This document shows positions 26,766-40,071 of a stretch of 64,000 bases of DNA, piece by piece. Position numbers and translations under genes: made by a program. The DNA is from Acridotheres tristis. Lineage: Eukaryota; Chordata; Aves; Passeriformes; Sturnidae. How positions within the stretch are numbered: the stretch's first letter is position 1; the number at the start of each line of letters is the position of its first letter. The notes under the pieces were generated by a model that made no database searches, was not told the origin of the DNA, and worked only from the letters and a program-made list of their open reading frames with translations. Location: positions 88,090,422 through 88,154,421 of the forward strand of contig CM072886.1 in NCBI GenBank assembly GCA_037013685.1, read 5' to 3'.

Positions 26766-29700
26766 AGCCTTTGTTTTGCTAAAGAAAAAGAATAATCTGT
26801 GAATTTTCTCCTCTACTTTTTTTGTCCTTTTCACCTCGGTAAGCCTATTTTTGCACATGAGCCTGATGCCTTTTCTTCTCAGCAGCTGCTTTTCCTTTTC
26901 TTGCTATTTCCTTCAGTGTCTGAATCAAAGTGATTCAGATTAATATTAAAATACCTTGAAAACTTTCCTATAGCCAAATAAAACTAGACACACTGAAAAC
27001 TGGATTTTAAAGAATTAATTAATTAATTCAGAATTAATCAGACTCATTAGTTCATCTTAATCTGATTCCCCATTAAGTTAGGCTGAAGTTTAATGAAATT
27101 TATCTGACATATTGACAACTAGGCATCACACAATTTTTAGCTACTCTGTTTTAAAACTCACTGGAACTGATGCAACTTTGAAATTGAGTTAAATAATCAA
27201 TCAGTCCCCAAGAGTGGTGTAGAGGAACCTATGTGAGTGTAAAATCACTATGAGTGAGATGTGTCTGTTAACTGTAGACAACTGCTGTATAGACTTTCAC
27301 ATCTCAGCTGGATATCTAGACTCTGTCTGTAATCAGGAAAGAGAAGCACTTCGAGGCCATGACTCATTTGGCTTATTTTAGATGACTGCTTTAGAAGAAC
27401 TGTGCCCTAGAAGACTTCCTTTCAGCCACCAGTCACAAAGACAATCCATATAAACAGCTCGAATACAGATGCATGCTTAGTAGGTGCTGAAATGTAAGCA
27501 TAAATCAGGGTGTGATTTTACTGTCTTTACTGTATTGAACTGTGTTTTTCAGTACTTATTGCAGACTTGCCTTTGTGAGTAATGCTTAGTTTGACTTAGC
27601 AAATTAGGCCATATGAATCCAGGTGAACTTTCCAACCTTATCCCAAGCTAGACTCTGTTTAGGTGTAACCAAGCAATTTAGAGAACAGAAAACATGCATT
27701 TATATAAATGAAGTTGGATAAAAGACACTATTTTCCTTGCTTTCTGAGATACTTATTTAAGTTGAACTTTCTAATTTGCATGTATATATAAATACTTGTA
27801 AAAGCATTTTATGGTAGTGTCCACAAAATTGTGATTGACAGCCACCTAAAAACATATTGCAGGGAATGAACATAAATGCAAAGTATTTTACAACAATTAC
27901 TAAATTATACCCTGGTTTTTAATCTTACCCCTGCAAAATGAAATAGGTAAAACCATCTCAAATACACAGTCAACTGAAAAAGAAATAATTACCTGTAACC
28001 TTTGTTGTTCTTTCTCTTTTGTAATTCACATCACAAAACTGCTGTTATAAGGCTTCTGAGTGAAAAAAAATCTTCAAAATTAGTCCTACACTTTTAACCA
28101 TTCAAATAAAAAACAATAAAAGCAATTCAGAACCTGGAATGCCGTGCTTCATCCTACAGTACCCCAGTAGCTCAATTAAGACTGTATCAGATCAGTTACT
28201 TGCCTGCTACTCAGCTCAGGTTTATGATCATCTAAGCGGTCAGATCTTAATCAAACAGTGGTGATATCTAAGGGCAGAAATAAAGCAGTGCTTTGCTTCT
28301 TTTCTGCATCACAGTCTTTGTTATCTGATTCAAATATCTTTTGGAAAATTTTCATTTGTTGCTGAAAAGCTCATAAGCCAGATTGGGAAGGGAAGAACTC
28401 CATCAGTTGATAGCATGAATATGAAATGGAAAAAGTGGCACCACAGCACTAGATTCACTGTGACCCTAGATAACTGTAGAAAAGACAGATTAAAACATTA
28501 ACTTATGATCCTCTGAAGAGGTAGTTCCTCTTGGGTTTGAGACTAAAACTTTTGTGCTTAGAATCAGATTACATCTTCTGTGTCAAATTTTACATCATTT
28601 AGACATGGGGTTCTTTTGTACGTTGGACAGCAGTGAAAGCGAAATAAATTCTCTTGAGAATTTAAACATTCTTGAAGACATGCTTCACCATAGATGGATT
28701 GGAGACAGTGCTGGATGTCTTGAGTTTGGTCCTAATTGTAAAATTGAGCCTGAACTCTGACAGATTTGTGATCTCTTTTACTATGTATTCTTCAGCTCAG
28801 CAAAATACAAATAATTTAGTTTTATTTTAGTCTTTCTATGAAGACTTTTCAACTGTGCAAGGCCAATATTAATGCTATTCATATTTCCATAAATAAAATA
28901 ATCCCCACATGAACTTTAAATTAAAGACATTTGATCTGTTCTTAACTTTTCAAATGCTTTGATTTCAATTTTCAATGTCAACAATGGCAAAGTGATGGTG
29001 TAGGCTTTCCAGAGCTGCCAGATAATAAGATACCAACTATATTTATTTATTATTTTTTGTTAATTTCTTCAGATCATGTACAGCACATAAAAGTGTACCA
29101 ACAATCACTCCTTGGTAAAGAATGACACAAATTATGGAAGATTTTCAACAGAGAATAACAACAACAAAATCAGCAGATGATAGATCTAACTGGATGACTT
29201 TACCTGCCTTGTTCCAGAAAGATATGTGTACAATACTCTACTGTGCACAGTGGAAGAAAAGGCAAGAAGCATTCTCTTTGTAAATATTATATTGGGAAGG
29301 CAGATTTAGTTTTAATTTTGAATGACAAGTCAAGAATGTTGTTTAATGCACATCCTTTCCAAAAGAGAACATACAAGACACAATATATTATTTATCATTC
29401 ATTTTCTGTTCTTCATTATATATATCTGCTGTAGGGATTTTATGCATTGTTTGGTCTTAAAAGATGAGAAAATATACTTTCAGGTATGAACCCAATCTGT
29501 ATAAAAGCCATGCTATTCACTTGCTTACGGTGGTTTATATTTTTAAAGTCACTCCTCATTCTATTAACACAGAATTTTCCATTTTACTTAGTATATTTCA
29601 CACTTTACTTACAAGAGCACAGCCTGAAACCAGCAATTTAACTGTTCTATAAGCTACGGGAAAAAAAAAATTCCTCTTGTTTTCTGGGGTTTTTTGATTT

Positions 29701-30123
29701 TAAGTTCAATGTTTGTGCAGATCCTAGGACAGTGTGGTCCTGATTTAGTACTAGCACCCTAGAACTCTGCAATGATACAATTTTTTTATTGTGTCATCAT
29801 TTGGTAGGGAGAAAATTATTTTATTTCTCAAAAAAGTAGCCAAACCCACTACCTAGTAGTAAAAGAGAAAGAAGAATCTATTTCTCAGCACTGTTTTGTG
29901 ACCTCAGAATAGGTGTCTCATGTATCAGAGCATATCATGCACATAAGATCACAATGAAGACCCAGACAATATCAATTTTGTTTAAGTAAAAAAGAGAGAT
30001 GAAAAGGAAATAAAATTTAAAGTCCAACTAGAAGTAATTCTAATACTAAAATTTTGTACTGAAAATGCCAATTCTACTACAGTTCCCATAATTCAGGAGC
30101 TGGGTAGCTCTTGAGTTTATTCA

Positions 30124-30129
30124 ATAAGG
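30124..30129. repeat. Target-site duplication, left copy (ATAAGG)
   Basis: These six bases immediately precede the LTR's TG. They are repeated exactly after its terminal CA at 30494-30499, which defines the insertion boundaries. A 6-bp duplication is typical of alpha- and betaretroviral (ERVK-like) integrases. Confidence 0.93.
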
Positions 30130-30365
30130 TGTGGAGAGCCTGGTACAGGACTGCCTTATAGAGAAAGGCCACAGTCAGACTAACCTAATAATGCTGAGGG
30201 AGAAGTAGGACAAAGGTAGCTACAAGGACGGAGTGCCCTTGCAGAAGGGAAGAACCGCTGGAATGTGATAAACAGGACGCAGAAGAGAAACAAAAGTTAG
30301 CTACAAAATCACAAGATTACAATGGCGCTTAGCCAAGCTTTGCTGTAATGCGAATAGTTTAATAG

Positions 30366-30370
30366 CCAAT
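30366..30370 (+). promoter_or_regulatory. CCAAT box in LTR U3
   Basis: CCAAT lies 45 bp upstream of the TATTTAA element, the usual position for a CAAT box in a retroviral U3 promoter. Confidence 0.6.
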
Positions 30371-30414
30371 GATGAGCTAGGATTTTGCACTATGCATGAG
30401 CTAATTAAGCGTTG

Positions 30415-30421
30415 TATTTAA
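30415..30421 (+). promoter_or_regulatory. TATA-like box (TATTTAA) of the solo LTR
   Basis: TATTTAA is the form of TATA box found in avian alpharetroviral LTRs. Transcription would be expected to start about 25-30 bp downstream, near 30445, and run rightwards. Whether it is active cannot be told from sequence. Confidence 0.7.
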
Positions 30422-30438
30422 CCAAGTGCTTGCTTGCT

Positions 30439-30444
30439 AATAAA
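30439..30444 (+). terminator. Polyadenylation signal (AATAAA) of the solo LTR
   Basis: This canonical AATAAA lies 18 bp after the TATA-like box. It could terminate transcripts entering from the left. In compact retroviral LTRs the signal lies in U3 or R, with cleavage at the R/U5 border. Confidence 0.7.
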
Positions 30445-30493
30445 CGAGACTTTGCTGATGGCCATCTGGCGTCCGCGTCTCCCTTCTCCGACA

Positions 30494-30499
30494 ATAAGG
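30494..30499. repeat. Target-site duplication, right copy (ATAAGG)
   Basis: This is an exact copy of 30124-30129, immediately following the terminal CA of the LTR. Confidence 0.93.
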
Positions 30500-32231
30500 A
30501 GAAACTTATCTTTTTTTATAGTCAAATACAGTGGCAAATTTTTTATTTTTTTTTTACATGTACCACACTCCACTTGACAAGTTTTGGAAAAAAAAGCAAT
30601 CTATTATGAATACAAATGGCAAAAATAAAAGAGGACAGAATACAGACAAAATAGTCCACTATTCTGTCTGAATCAGATTGGTAGAGAAAAATGACTGAGA
30701 CAAAGGAGTCAGCTTTCATCACTTTTTGGTTATATGGTAGTGTGAAAAAGTGAATTAACATTTCATGTGATCCCTTGAAATATTTTTACATGGATAAAGT
30801 AATAGAAAATGCAGTTCCAAAAAAGTGTATTTATGTGCACCTAATTTTGATTTTCTTATACAAACATTTGAATATTAATTTATGTGCAGTCTTAAGTGGC
30901 TGCACTTCTTTGATAATTTTTGTCTTTAATATGTACGATAATGTTTTTAATAATTCAGTTATTTTTAGATCAATATTTATAACGAACTACAAAACTTAAT
31001 TCTGAGGGATTTTTTTAACTACAAAATATTATTTCAGATTTTTTTACTTTAAACAGCAGAAAAAAAATGGAAACAGTAAAACTTTCTTTTTTATCAAGTC
31101 ATGTGCTTGAATTTAAAATCAAAATTAGCTAGTTGATTTTTTAAAATAATTTTGTCTTCCATTTATTTCACCTAGTATGAGTAAATATGGCAGAACCTTG
31201 TATGAATGATTTAATTTTCCCATTTCTGTGGCTTCCATAAGTATTAGAAAAGTAAAAGATTTAGTAGGAATTGATGATAGGACCAAACAGACTATTTTGA
31301 ATGTTATGACTGGAATTCCTGAAAGGGGCAGTTAAAAATTATCAGCCAAATATTTAACAACGATGCATATTGTGATAAAATCACTTCCTTACTTCATTGG
31401 AAAAGTTATGGGAGTTTACCTGCTTGGAGTATTTTGTACAAGTGCACTTGTTCTTTATGAGACAAGTTCTACTCTGGGGCAAATTGTCCTTTAAAAAAGA
31501 CTCACCTGAATGCCAAAAAGATCTTCAGGCTTAAATCCAGCTCACCTTTCTGTAATATGAATATTAAAATTTAACTCCACACGGTTATAATTTAATCCTA
31601 CAATTAATTATTTAACTAAGCTGAAAAGGAAAAAAAAATGAAAAAAAGAAGGTATTCAGCATACTTAAGGTTTGTATTTACATTGAATTTCAAGAGTCAC
31701 TAGATATTTGTGGTAGAAATTGGTCTAGTTATAAGGTTATTGGTACTCTAAAATGTTATTTGTTATTTATGTGAATTTTCACTTTTTAAAATTAAGCATG
31801 CTTTATTTGTGCTTAAGGGTTGGTCATCTTTGAGCTCCCCCATTTTCCACACACAGCTTTATGTTTTCTGTGTAATTTTTGAGTGTTTATGCTAGCTACA
31901 CCAAAATCTAATATTTATACAAATTTTGTCTAAACCGATCTATATTTTCAACTATTGGATTGAAAAGTCTGCATAGACATGCAAACATCTCCTTTCACTA
32001 TGATAGAACAGGACAAACGTATTTTTTTTAAGACACCTTTTCTCAACAGGTATTCTTCTTCTACTTGCTTCCTTTTAAGGAGGCAGAAAACTAGTAATAA
32101 AAATAATCTTATTTTCCTTTTAAAAGTATCAAAATCAAAAATTCTAACTCAATAAAAAAAATTGCTGAAGGAACAATATCAAGTTTGGCCACAAATACAT
32201 CCCCTACTAGAATTCACTTCACTTACAGAAG
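30500..32231. other. Unassigned AT-rich non-coding DNA
   Basis: The sequence is very AT-rich with numerous T-runs. No gene or element is recognised before the CR1 end at 32232. Confidence 0.65.
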
Positions 32232-32453
32232 ATTTATATTGGATATTTGGAAAAATTTCTTCACCAAAGAGGTTGTTAAGCATTGGCACAGGCTGCCCAG
32301 GGATGTGCTTGAGTCACCATCCCCAAAGGTATTTAAAGTCATGTAAGTGTGCCACTGGGGGACGTGGTTTAGTGGTGGACTTGGCAGTGCTGGGTTAGTG
32401 GTTGGACTCGATGATCTTAAGGGTGTTTTGCGACCTTAATGACTCTGTGATTC
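32232..32453 (+). mobile_element. CR1 LINE 3' end, plus strand
   Basis: This is a CR1 3' terminal copy of about 220 bp. It starts in the last ORF2 codons (TTATATTGGATATTTGGAAA, then the block for LAQAAQG/CPGM-like remnant codons). It runs through GGGGGACGTGGTTTAGTGG, a 3' UTR word typical of one CR1 subfamily, and GGACTCGATGATCTTAA. It ends in GACTCTGTGATTC, a TTCTGTGA-type tail. It is 5'-truncated and non-coding. The 3' UTR differs from that of the copies at 7.6 and 52.3 kb, so it belongs to another CR1 subfamily. Confidence 0.93.
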
Positions 32454-35201
32454 AACACAGCACATGGAGAGCAAAGCCATGTATTTTTATAATGATGCAA
32501 CCCACAAACCCCATGTCAGAAAGAATTTGGATGCATATGAAATGGCTTGTGCTACAAAGTTGCTTGGAAGGACAGCATAATAGTGATTGATGACTGACCT
32601 TCCATGCTGGACTGCTTTCAATGTTTATGATGGAAGGCTTTTGAAGGCCAGTGTTTCATTGCTAAAATCCTGGCCTTTCAAATGTCTCATGAGGAAGAAG
32701 GGAAGCTTTATTGTGCCTCACCAACCAGATAAATATAGCAGTCTGCATCAACAAAGATGTTTACACTGCATTAATATACACGATATAAAATTATAATATA
32801 AAATCAGTACTTAGACCACATGCTTTATTAATTATCTTTATTACTTATGCAGTCTCAAAACTTTAGTCCATCAAGATATAGTACTGGTTCTGGAAATGAT
32901 GCAATGCTTTCAGAGAGCATAATGAAGAAATCTACTTCTAGCTTCCCATTCACTCTGTCTTTTCTTGTCCTTCCTTTGTATTCTTGTAAAATGTTAATGT
33001 GATAATTTCACCAGCACCATTTCCTAAGCAGTAAAGAGTATCCTGAGACAGTTGCACGGTTTGTCTGGTCTAAACAGTTTGCATAGCCTGAACTCCATAG
33101 TCACACTGGGACTTCACAATGTTGAGGTTGTTGGTTTATATTGGCTCTGACTTGATCATCACTGAATTCTGCCTTATATTTTACAGTAGTGAGTTTCTGG
33201 ATAGGATTCACTGTGACCTCAATGGAATTTTATACCCTTGCAGTCAAAGAAAAACCTCTGGCTTAAAGAGGTGCGTTGTGGCTGCTGTGGGGATGCAGAT
33301 AGAGTTTTAGATACCCCATATCCTACAAATAGAAACTATTTTTTCTAATCCTCTTTCCTGAGTAAGAGACTATGTCATGCTGCCTGTTAAGTTTCAGGAA
33401 TAGATGGGACACTGGCCTCTCTGAATGAATGGGGAATATGAGAAGAGGGAAAAGAAGTTGGATTAGATTTGGGCTGAGTAAATGTTGATCTTTCCTCACC
33501 TGCCCTGCAAAAGTTTTCACCTCACTGGACATTTTTATTAAATTTTAATCAAAAGCACAGAAAAGATTGTTGATTGTAGAAATGACTAACCCTGCTCTAA
33601 GCTTCTCTGCTAAGCCAGTTTATAGATGTTAACAGTGCCACACTGACATTGAGTTCAATCTTGTTTTACAGCCTAGGTGTCCTACAAATTATCACAAAAC
33701 ACAAGAGCATGAAGAAATGCTGTGGCTACATAAATGTGCAGACCCAAGACCCCAAGCCTCTATGAGATACTTAAGATTGACTTGTGTTCAGAGGGTTCCC
33801 TCTGCATTTGTTGCTCCTGGTGCTAGTCTTAGGTGAGGTCACAATTTGATTATAGGGGGGATCTTGTTCTGAAACCCCAATTTAAGAGTCTGTCAGGTAT
33901 ATGTTTGGAGGGAGTATAAAGTTTCATCCACAAGATCTTGGATCACAAATAGATGGTCTGCCTCTCTTTTGGAAGTCATACATGATCAAAGAGGTCCTTT
34001 ATTTAGAGATGCAAATGTTGCTGTCAAGCTCATAAAATACATACAAATGACAATTTTTTACAGTCCTGCATTGTACTTCAAAAGAGTGCTTTTTTTTTTA
34101 AAGGTCATGACCATTTTGATATCAGATACTATTATGTGTGAGTGGAAGGTCAGCAATCTTTTATTCTTCTGACTTAAACATCATATGAATATGTGTATTA
34201 AAGCAAAGATGAATCTCTCAGAAGGAGGAAATGAATTTTTTAACAGATGTTAAAAGGCTAATAAGTCCACAACGCTTAGCACCCAGTCCAAATACCAGAT
34301 TTTTATATTGCAATAAAAATTTACCAGATTTTTGAAAGTATGTGATCTCTTGAAAAGAAAAATCATAAGAAACTTGGATCAGATGTCTATTATTTAAAAA
34401 AACTTTACAGTCCACTAAAGACTGCTTTTGGCAGGGAAGTAGGAAATGAGTTGGAAAGCATTAATAAACTTTCAGGATACTTAAAAACACCAGCTTATGG
34501 TGCTTGATCTGTAAGTGAACTCTAGATTACTTCCTTTTTTTTTTTTTTAACCATACGTAGTGCTTAGAAAGAAAGACAGTTTATCTAAATAAAAGAAAGA
34601 AAATAGAATGTAGGGAAAGAAAGTTTAGCTTGGACAAAAACTACAAAAGACAGACAATTAAGTACTTGACTTTTTTTCTTTCTTGCATTGAATTTGATTC
34701 CTACTTTCAGAGTTCTACAGAAGGAAACAGAAAATTGCAGTAGGATTCAATTTTAATTTCATTTATGTGCTACTGAAGTCCGTTTTACAATAAATTCATA
34801 ACGAAATGTCAGTCTGGAACAGAAGGTATGTCAAGCAGTTGGTAACAATAAAAGAGGGTACCTAAACTTTGGGGATCAAAGAATAGATTCCAAAACTACA
34901 GTTCGTTCCACTGGCCTGACAGGCACTGATTTTTTCCAGTCTTAAGCCAGATCTACTTTGCTCTTCCATAAAAATGTTGAGTGGTTCAAAATCAATGCAA
35001 TGCTATGTAGAGTGAGGAAACTCAAGTGAAAATACCTAGCCTCTGAAAAGCACTATTTCCAAAAATGGTAGGAAACTTTTGAGATCAGCCTAAGACTTAA
35101 AAAGTTTTAGATTTCCAGACTTCTTGCTTCTTTTTGGTAAAGGCCTGAAAACTGTTTCTGTATATTTCTGGAGGGTTTTGTTGGGTTTTTTTCCTTTTTT
35201 C

Positions 35202-35223
35202 TTTTTTTTTTTTTTTTTTTTTT
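35202..35223. repeat. Poly-T homopolymer (22 T)
   Basis: A run of 22 T is preceded by shorter T-runs split by C and G (35177-35201). It may be the reverse of a poly-A tail, but no retrocopy body is recognisable on the left. Confidence 0.9.
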
Positions 35224-36624
35224 AAGGGCCCAAACAAGCTTTGAAAAGTCTCTCTCTTTTTATTTAACATAAACTTGTCAAGACTCAGCTAGTTTTCTTG
35301 AAAGCTTTTTCTGAGGATTGGAAAGCATGTTTTGTGTGAACTCAAGCACCTTAATTGAAAGGTGTCTATGAGTGTACTGAAGCCTTAATAATGCTGTGTT
35401 TTATCCGGAATGTTAATTAGATGTTGTGCTAGATGGGTATTAACAAGAAATAAAAGCAAAACAGTTTTAAAGAGTATGTCTATAAATCCCCTACCTTTCA
35501 ACTTTCCTTGCTGTGATCTTTTTATCAGTTCTTCAGTCATATTAGAATTTTATAGGATTGATAATATTTACATTCATCATTAAAACAAAGCAAAACCAAT
35601 TTTTTTGAGAAAAATGCTCCTGATTGACTATGAGTGTCAATAATAAACAAGAATGAGATCAGGACAGCAGCTTGTTTTCTTTCTGCTGAGTGTCCTTAAC
35701 ATAATGCTAATAAGACTGTTCTCTGTGACTATATCAAAGCAGCAGGCAAAGCAGATTTGAATAGATAAACTATGTGCCATAGAAGAACTTGGGTATAAAC
35801 TTTTAAAAGGCTGAACTAACCCACTTTTCTGAGTATGCTGATACAGTAGATATCAGCCTGCTTAGATAATTAGATGTATATGACTATTTTCTGCACTCAC
35901 TAGAATGAACTCAGAAACAATGTTTCTAAAGAATTTGATAAACCTTTCAGAAAATGCTGTAACAAAGCACCTCTGATAGAGCACCCATAGTAGAATGGGA
36001 ATTCATTCCGCTAGAAGGAATAATATGCTGAACTCATAATTAACTATATTTGCAACAAAGGAAGAGAAAGAAAAATTGAGTGTAAATTACTTTAGGAGGT
36101 GCAAGTGTTCACCATCCAATGAACACCTAGACTCTACCACTTCTTCTGAAGCTGAGTCAGAGCACATATCAAGTATTTTTTTTCTACTGCTCTTCAAATT
36201 CGTGCTGATAAGAAGCTTACGGTCAGCAAGGAGGTACTTTGGTTAAGAAGTTTATTGTAAATTACCAGGTGCTTACTAAGGCTTTAAAATTTTGATTTAA
36301 AACTGATACAGTGGAAAGAAAAAGAATTTTAACCCCAAAGAAATATTTTTAAAACATTATATGCCTGAAAATACACATATGGAGTGCAGAGCAGTTTTGT
36401 GTTTGTTCTCTCTGATTATTGATATTGCTATGGCAAACCACTATCACAAAATTCTCACAAGCTAGCAGTGTTCTGGAATTATAAACTGAAATATGACTGC
36501 CTTATATTTTCCAGAGCAGACTCCTGCATGATTAGTACTACTGAAGACAATGAAGGAACAGAGTCCTAATGGAAAAGTTGACAGTGACATAGGTAATTGG
36601 ATAATATGGTGCAAAATTCTTCAG

Positions 36625-36660
36625 GACAGACAGGCAGGCAGGCAGACAGACAGGGAGGGA
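36625..36660. repeat. (GACA/GGCA/GGGA)n tetranucleotide repeat
   Basis: About nine tandem tetranucleotides drift from GACA to GGCA, back to GACA and then to GGGA. It is a short imperfect microsatellite. Confidence 0.9.
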
Positions 36661-39600
36661 GTGAGAGACTTTTCTGAGAGCCCGTGCTGTTGGAAAAAAT
36701 ACCACTGGTTTAATTTGGATAGTAATTATACCTAACATCTCCGCTTGCTATCATGATAGCATTGGTCTTATTTTTTCCGTGCCACTTTGTGAAAACCTGA
36801 CTTTCCAAGGCCATGCATTCCTTGGGCATCACTTAGCAGAAGGCCAAAAATATATTACTTTTTTTCTAAAAAAGTTCCATTTTTCTTCAGAATGATAACT
36901 GAGCCCAGAGGTGACCCTTATACACAATTGCAGTTATTCAGGTCTAAAAAGCCAGCAAATTCACATGTAACTATATCTCCCAGCTTCAACAGTAGGGCAG
37001 ACTGTCAGCTCCCTCATCTGTCAACACTTGTTCAGGCTGGTAAATGAAGACTGGTGCATGCTAGCAGTATCTATTTGCTACAGGATATGCACTCAAGAAA
37101 GTCACGAAAAGGAGTTTCAAGCAAAGGCCAAAACCAATCAGTCATTTTCTCCTGTTAGTGATAAGAAAAGCAACATAAAAGAGAGAGGTGCTTGTCCCGA
37201 AGGTGGTATCAGTAGCAAACTGTCACCAAATAAAAATAGTTAAAGTCCTAATGACTGTACTAATTCAATACAAATAGCCAGGTTCCAGTTAGCTTAGCAT
37301 TTCCTCTTGCTAGGCCTCAGGGAGGAGAAACAGAAGTCCTACTGTTCAAAAGACAAATCGTGTGCAACTTGCCTTGGGTGAAAAAAGATGTGCTGAAATG
37401 GTGGGACAATCAGTGCCATATTGTTTCCTTGGAGCTGAAGTCCTCAAAAACCATGCTGCATCTCATTAAACTAGCAAAACTCTTCTTGCCTTTTTGCTTC
37501 TCTGTGTTGTGAAGACTCAGCCACAGCTACGGTCCCTCCCATGGTGAATGTGTATTTAATAAACCTTGAGGCAGTGGAAAGCTGGGCCATCAGCCAGGAA
37601 GACTGGGAGAGGACGGCCAGGCAGAAAGGGTGGGATGCAGAGCTCTGCTCGGTCTCGCCCAGAGGTGAATCTGGCTGCTCTCTGAAAGCTTGCCTGCCCC
37701 AATGCCCAGCACCAAAGTCGAGTCTCTGCACAGGGAATTGAGAAGCAGCTGTAAAGACCCACCACTCTGACCTGATATGATTTTATAACAGACTTCGGTG
37801 ATTCAAAAAGGCCACAGAATACCAAAGGCAGAGAAAAATGGGGTTAAAACTCTTCAAATCAGGAGCGGATTGTAGGGAATGACTGAGTAAGGCTCCACTG
37901 ATGCTGACCCATCTGATATGTATGAACCCAAACACATTATGTGCTGCTGTATGTCTCTTCACATCTAGAGTGAAGCTGTCTCTGGCTCTGTAAATTGATT
38001 GTGCTTTTCCAGTACCCTATACAATGCTTGATTCAACTTAATCAGATAGCTGAAAAGAAAAGATTTTTTGATAGTTCTTTTCAAGCCCTTATGCTTGCAG
38101 TGTTATGTTCTGATATTTTAGAAACATTTTCCATGAAATATGAAAATGAGTGATTTGATTCTATGACTTTTATTTACATATTTTCAAGAAAATATACTAG
38201 TCAGAACCTGAAGCAATTTAAAATATTTTACTGTTGTCCCTCAGTTTCAAAATAATGATAGCTTTCTATGACAATTTTAAATTAGAAATTAATGAGTGTT
38301 CCCATATTAAGGTGTTTATCATAAAAGTATTATCTACATTGGTTAGCTGTATCTGAAAACATGGCTTGATAAAATACATAGAGAGGGAAGGGTTCTGTAG
38401 CTGACATTAAAAACAGAAGATAAAGAAAACCTTTTCTATATAGTCAAACTTCCCTTCCCATAGCAATTTTTCTAACACTATCTTTGGGACATTGAAAGAA
38501 AAAATCAACACAAAAACATTCAAGAGATGCTTTCAGTAGTGGATGCTCTATTGAACTTCCCGTCCTCTTTCATTTTTCCCTGTCAGCTTCTTGCACTGAT
38601 GTCAGTAATTTACCTTAGATTTGACTTGCTTCTCATACTGCCTTTCTGAACCCTTACACAAAAGATGTTCAGAAAGAGACTGTGCTGTAGTGATTTCATT
38701 CAACCTAGATGCTTGATTTCCACAGCTCCTTCAGATCCAGCTTGCAAACTTCCACTCTTCAGACAGCTCAGAGAAAGGATGCTTTTCCTTTACAGCCTGC
38801 TGCCACTGTCATTCTGGATATAAATGCTTCCTGTTGTGTTTCCCCTTTCAACTTACAGCACTCAGATAGCTCATAAACTGTGGATCTTTTTGTCTCCCCC
38901 AGGCTCTTTCCTCACAGGTAACTTTCTGATGGACTTTTTGCTCTGCTCTGAGATCCTAGCCACCTGAGTAGAGCAGGTAGCTCTGAAGAGGGGGTGACTA
39001 TATTTCTGAGGACCTAGATCCACTTGTGACAGAAATAAGCTTCATGAGTATGTTGTGCTACAGGTATTATGCCTCTCCATTTTTCTGCGGTATCACTCTT
39101 CATTCAAGATAAGCAATAATATATCTGGAGCACCCCAGCTACAGTCTAGAGGAACCACATCAGAAAACAAAGTCTGAGACAGAGTTTTTAAGGACCGTTT
39201 CCCCCACACACACTTTCTCTCTTCCAGACAAATAGAAGTAGTACTCTATCAAACCAGCAGATGTCTTCAGGATCTGCACCTTTCTCTGGTAAAGGCATAG
39301 AAGATAAAAGTGACCTCTCAAGGTGGTAAATTCTTCAGTGTGTTAGAGATTTATGAAACACTTCACAGAGCAGGTAATTTCCCTTTTCGAGATTTGTGAC
39401 CAAGTCAAACGAACAACTAGATATTGTGATCTATGTCTTATCCTTGACATAGTGCAGCTAAATGACCTCACTGAATGAATTTTTAAGAATTTTAGAAAAG
39501 TGTCCTTTCAAATCTATAGCAAAATTGATAAATTACTATAGTAGTAACAACTCCTACTTTAAGTCTCATTCTGTCTTCTTTTACTAGGAAGAAATAGAAA

Positions 39601-39856
39601 TCATTCCTTCTGAACTGCAATGATGATCACCTACTACTGTGTTTTTACATTTCATGCAGACGAGTCTAGGGTCAGATCAGGCCATCTCCTAAACTTTCTC
39701 ACTGATAAGCTAAATAGACTGCTGGAGTATGTGTAGAATATTTTCTAGCCTTTAAATTATTTTCATGCCATGACGCAACTCCCTCTGGAGGCTTTCTAGT
39801 TTATCAGCATTCTTCATCTGTTGTGGATGCAAGCAGTAGGTTCAGAGTTACAGTAG

Positions 39857-40071
39857 TCACAGAATCACAGAGTCACCCAATTGGCAAGGCTAAAAGGGAC
39901 CACAGTGGGTTATTGGGTCCTATTGTTTGGCACCTGCACAGTAAAGAAGTTCTCATTTAGGTGGAGTTTCCTGTGCATCAATTTCTGCCCATGGCCTCTT
40001 GTCTGTTGCTTGGCACCACCAAGAAGGGCCTGGATCCACCCTTTTGTCAGCCTCCCTTCAGATACTTGTAG
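39857..40071 (-). mobile_element. CR1 LINE 3' end, minus strand
   Basis: Read on the minus strand, this segment starts at a codon run equivalent to YKYLKGG (about 40071-40050). It continues through the RTRGNGQ-like box (QTRGHGQKLMHRKLHLNENF in the observed frame). It ends at 39857 in the tail GACTCTGTGATTCTGTGAC. The region expected between GVLV (found at 40091-40110) and YKYLKGG, roughly 350 bp in CR1, is absent. It is either an independent truncated copy or the end of the element whose upstream part lies at 40091-40320. The latter would need an internal deletion. Confidence 0.85.

Larger units (their letters stand above)
22233..30123. other. Unassigned AT-rich non-coding DNA
   Basis: No gene or large element is recognisable across about 7.9 kb. 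It holds an ATT/ATC microsatellite, A-rich tracts and a short direct duplication of AAGGAAGTTAC at 26231-26266. A TAAT-rich patch lies at 27010-27060. High-complexity DNA at about 26160-26470 could be conserved non-coding sequence, but no comparison is available here. Confidence 0.6.
30130..30493 (+). mobile_element. Solo LTR of an alpha/beta-retrovirus-like ERV, plus strand
   Basis: This is a 364-bp LTR beginning TGTGGAGAGCC and ending CTCCGACA, with canonical TG...CA termini and perfect ATAAGG duplications on both sides. Inside, in order, are CCAAT (30366-30370), TATTTAA (30415-30421) and AATAAA (30439-30444), then a GC-richer region to the end. Placing both the TATA-like box and the polyadenylation signal just before a short R region is a layout known from avian alpharetroviruses and some ERVK groups. 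No internal proviral sequence or second LTR is present, so LTR-LTR recombination removed the provirus. Intact ends and target duplication suggest it is younger than the CR1 copies nearby. Confidence 0.93.
32454..39856. other. Unassigned AT-rich non-coding DNA
   Basis: No gene is recognised over about 7.4 kb. It holds poly-T and GACA/GGCA simple repeats. A slightly GC-richer patch at 37510-37740 carries overlapping open frames of 66-89 codons on both strands with no recognisable domain. Confidence 0.6.
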
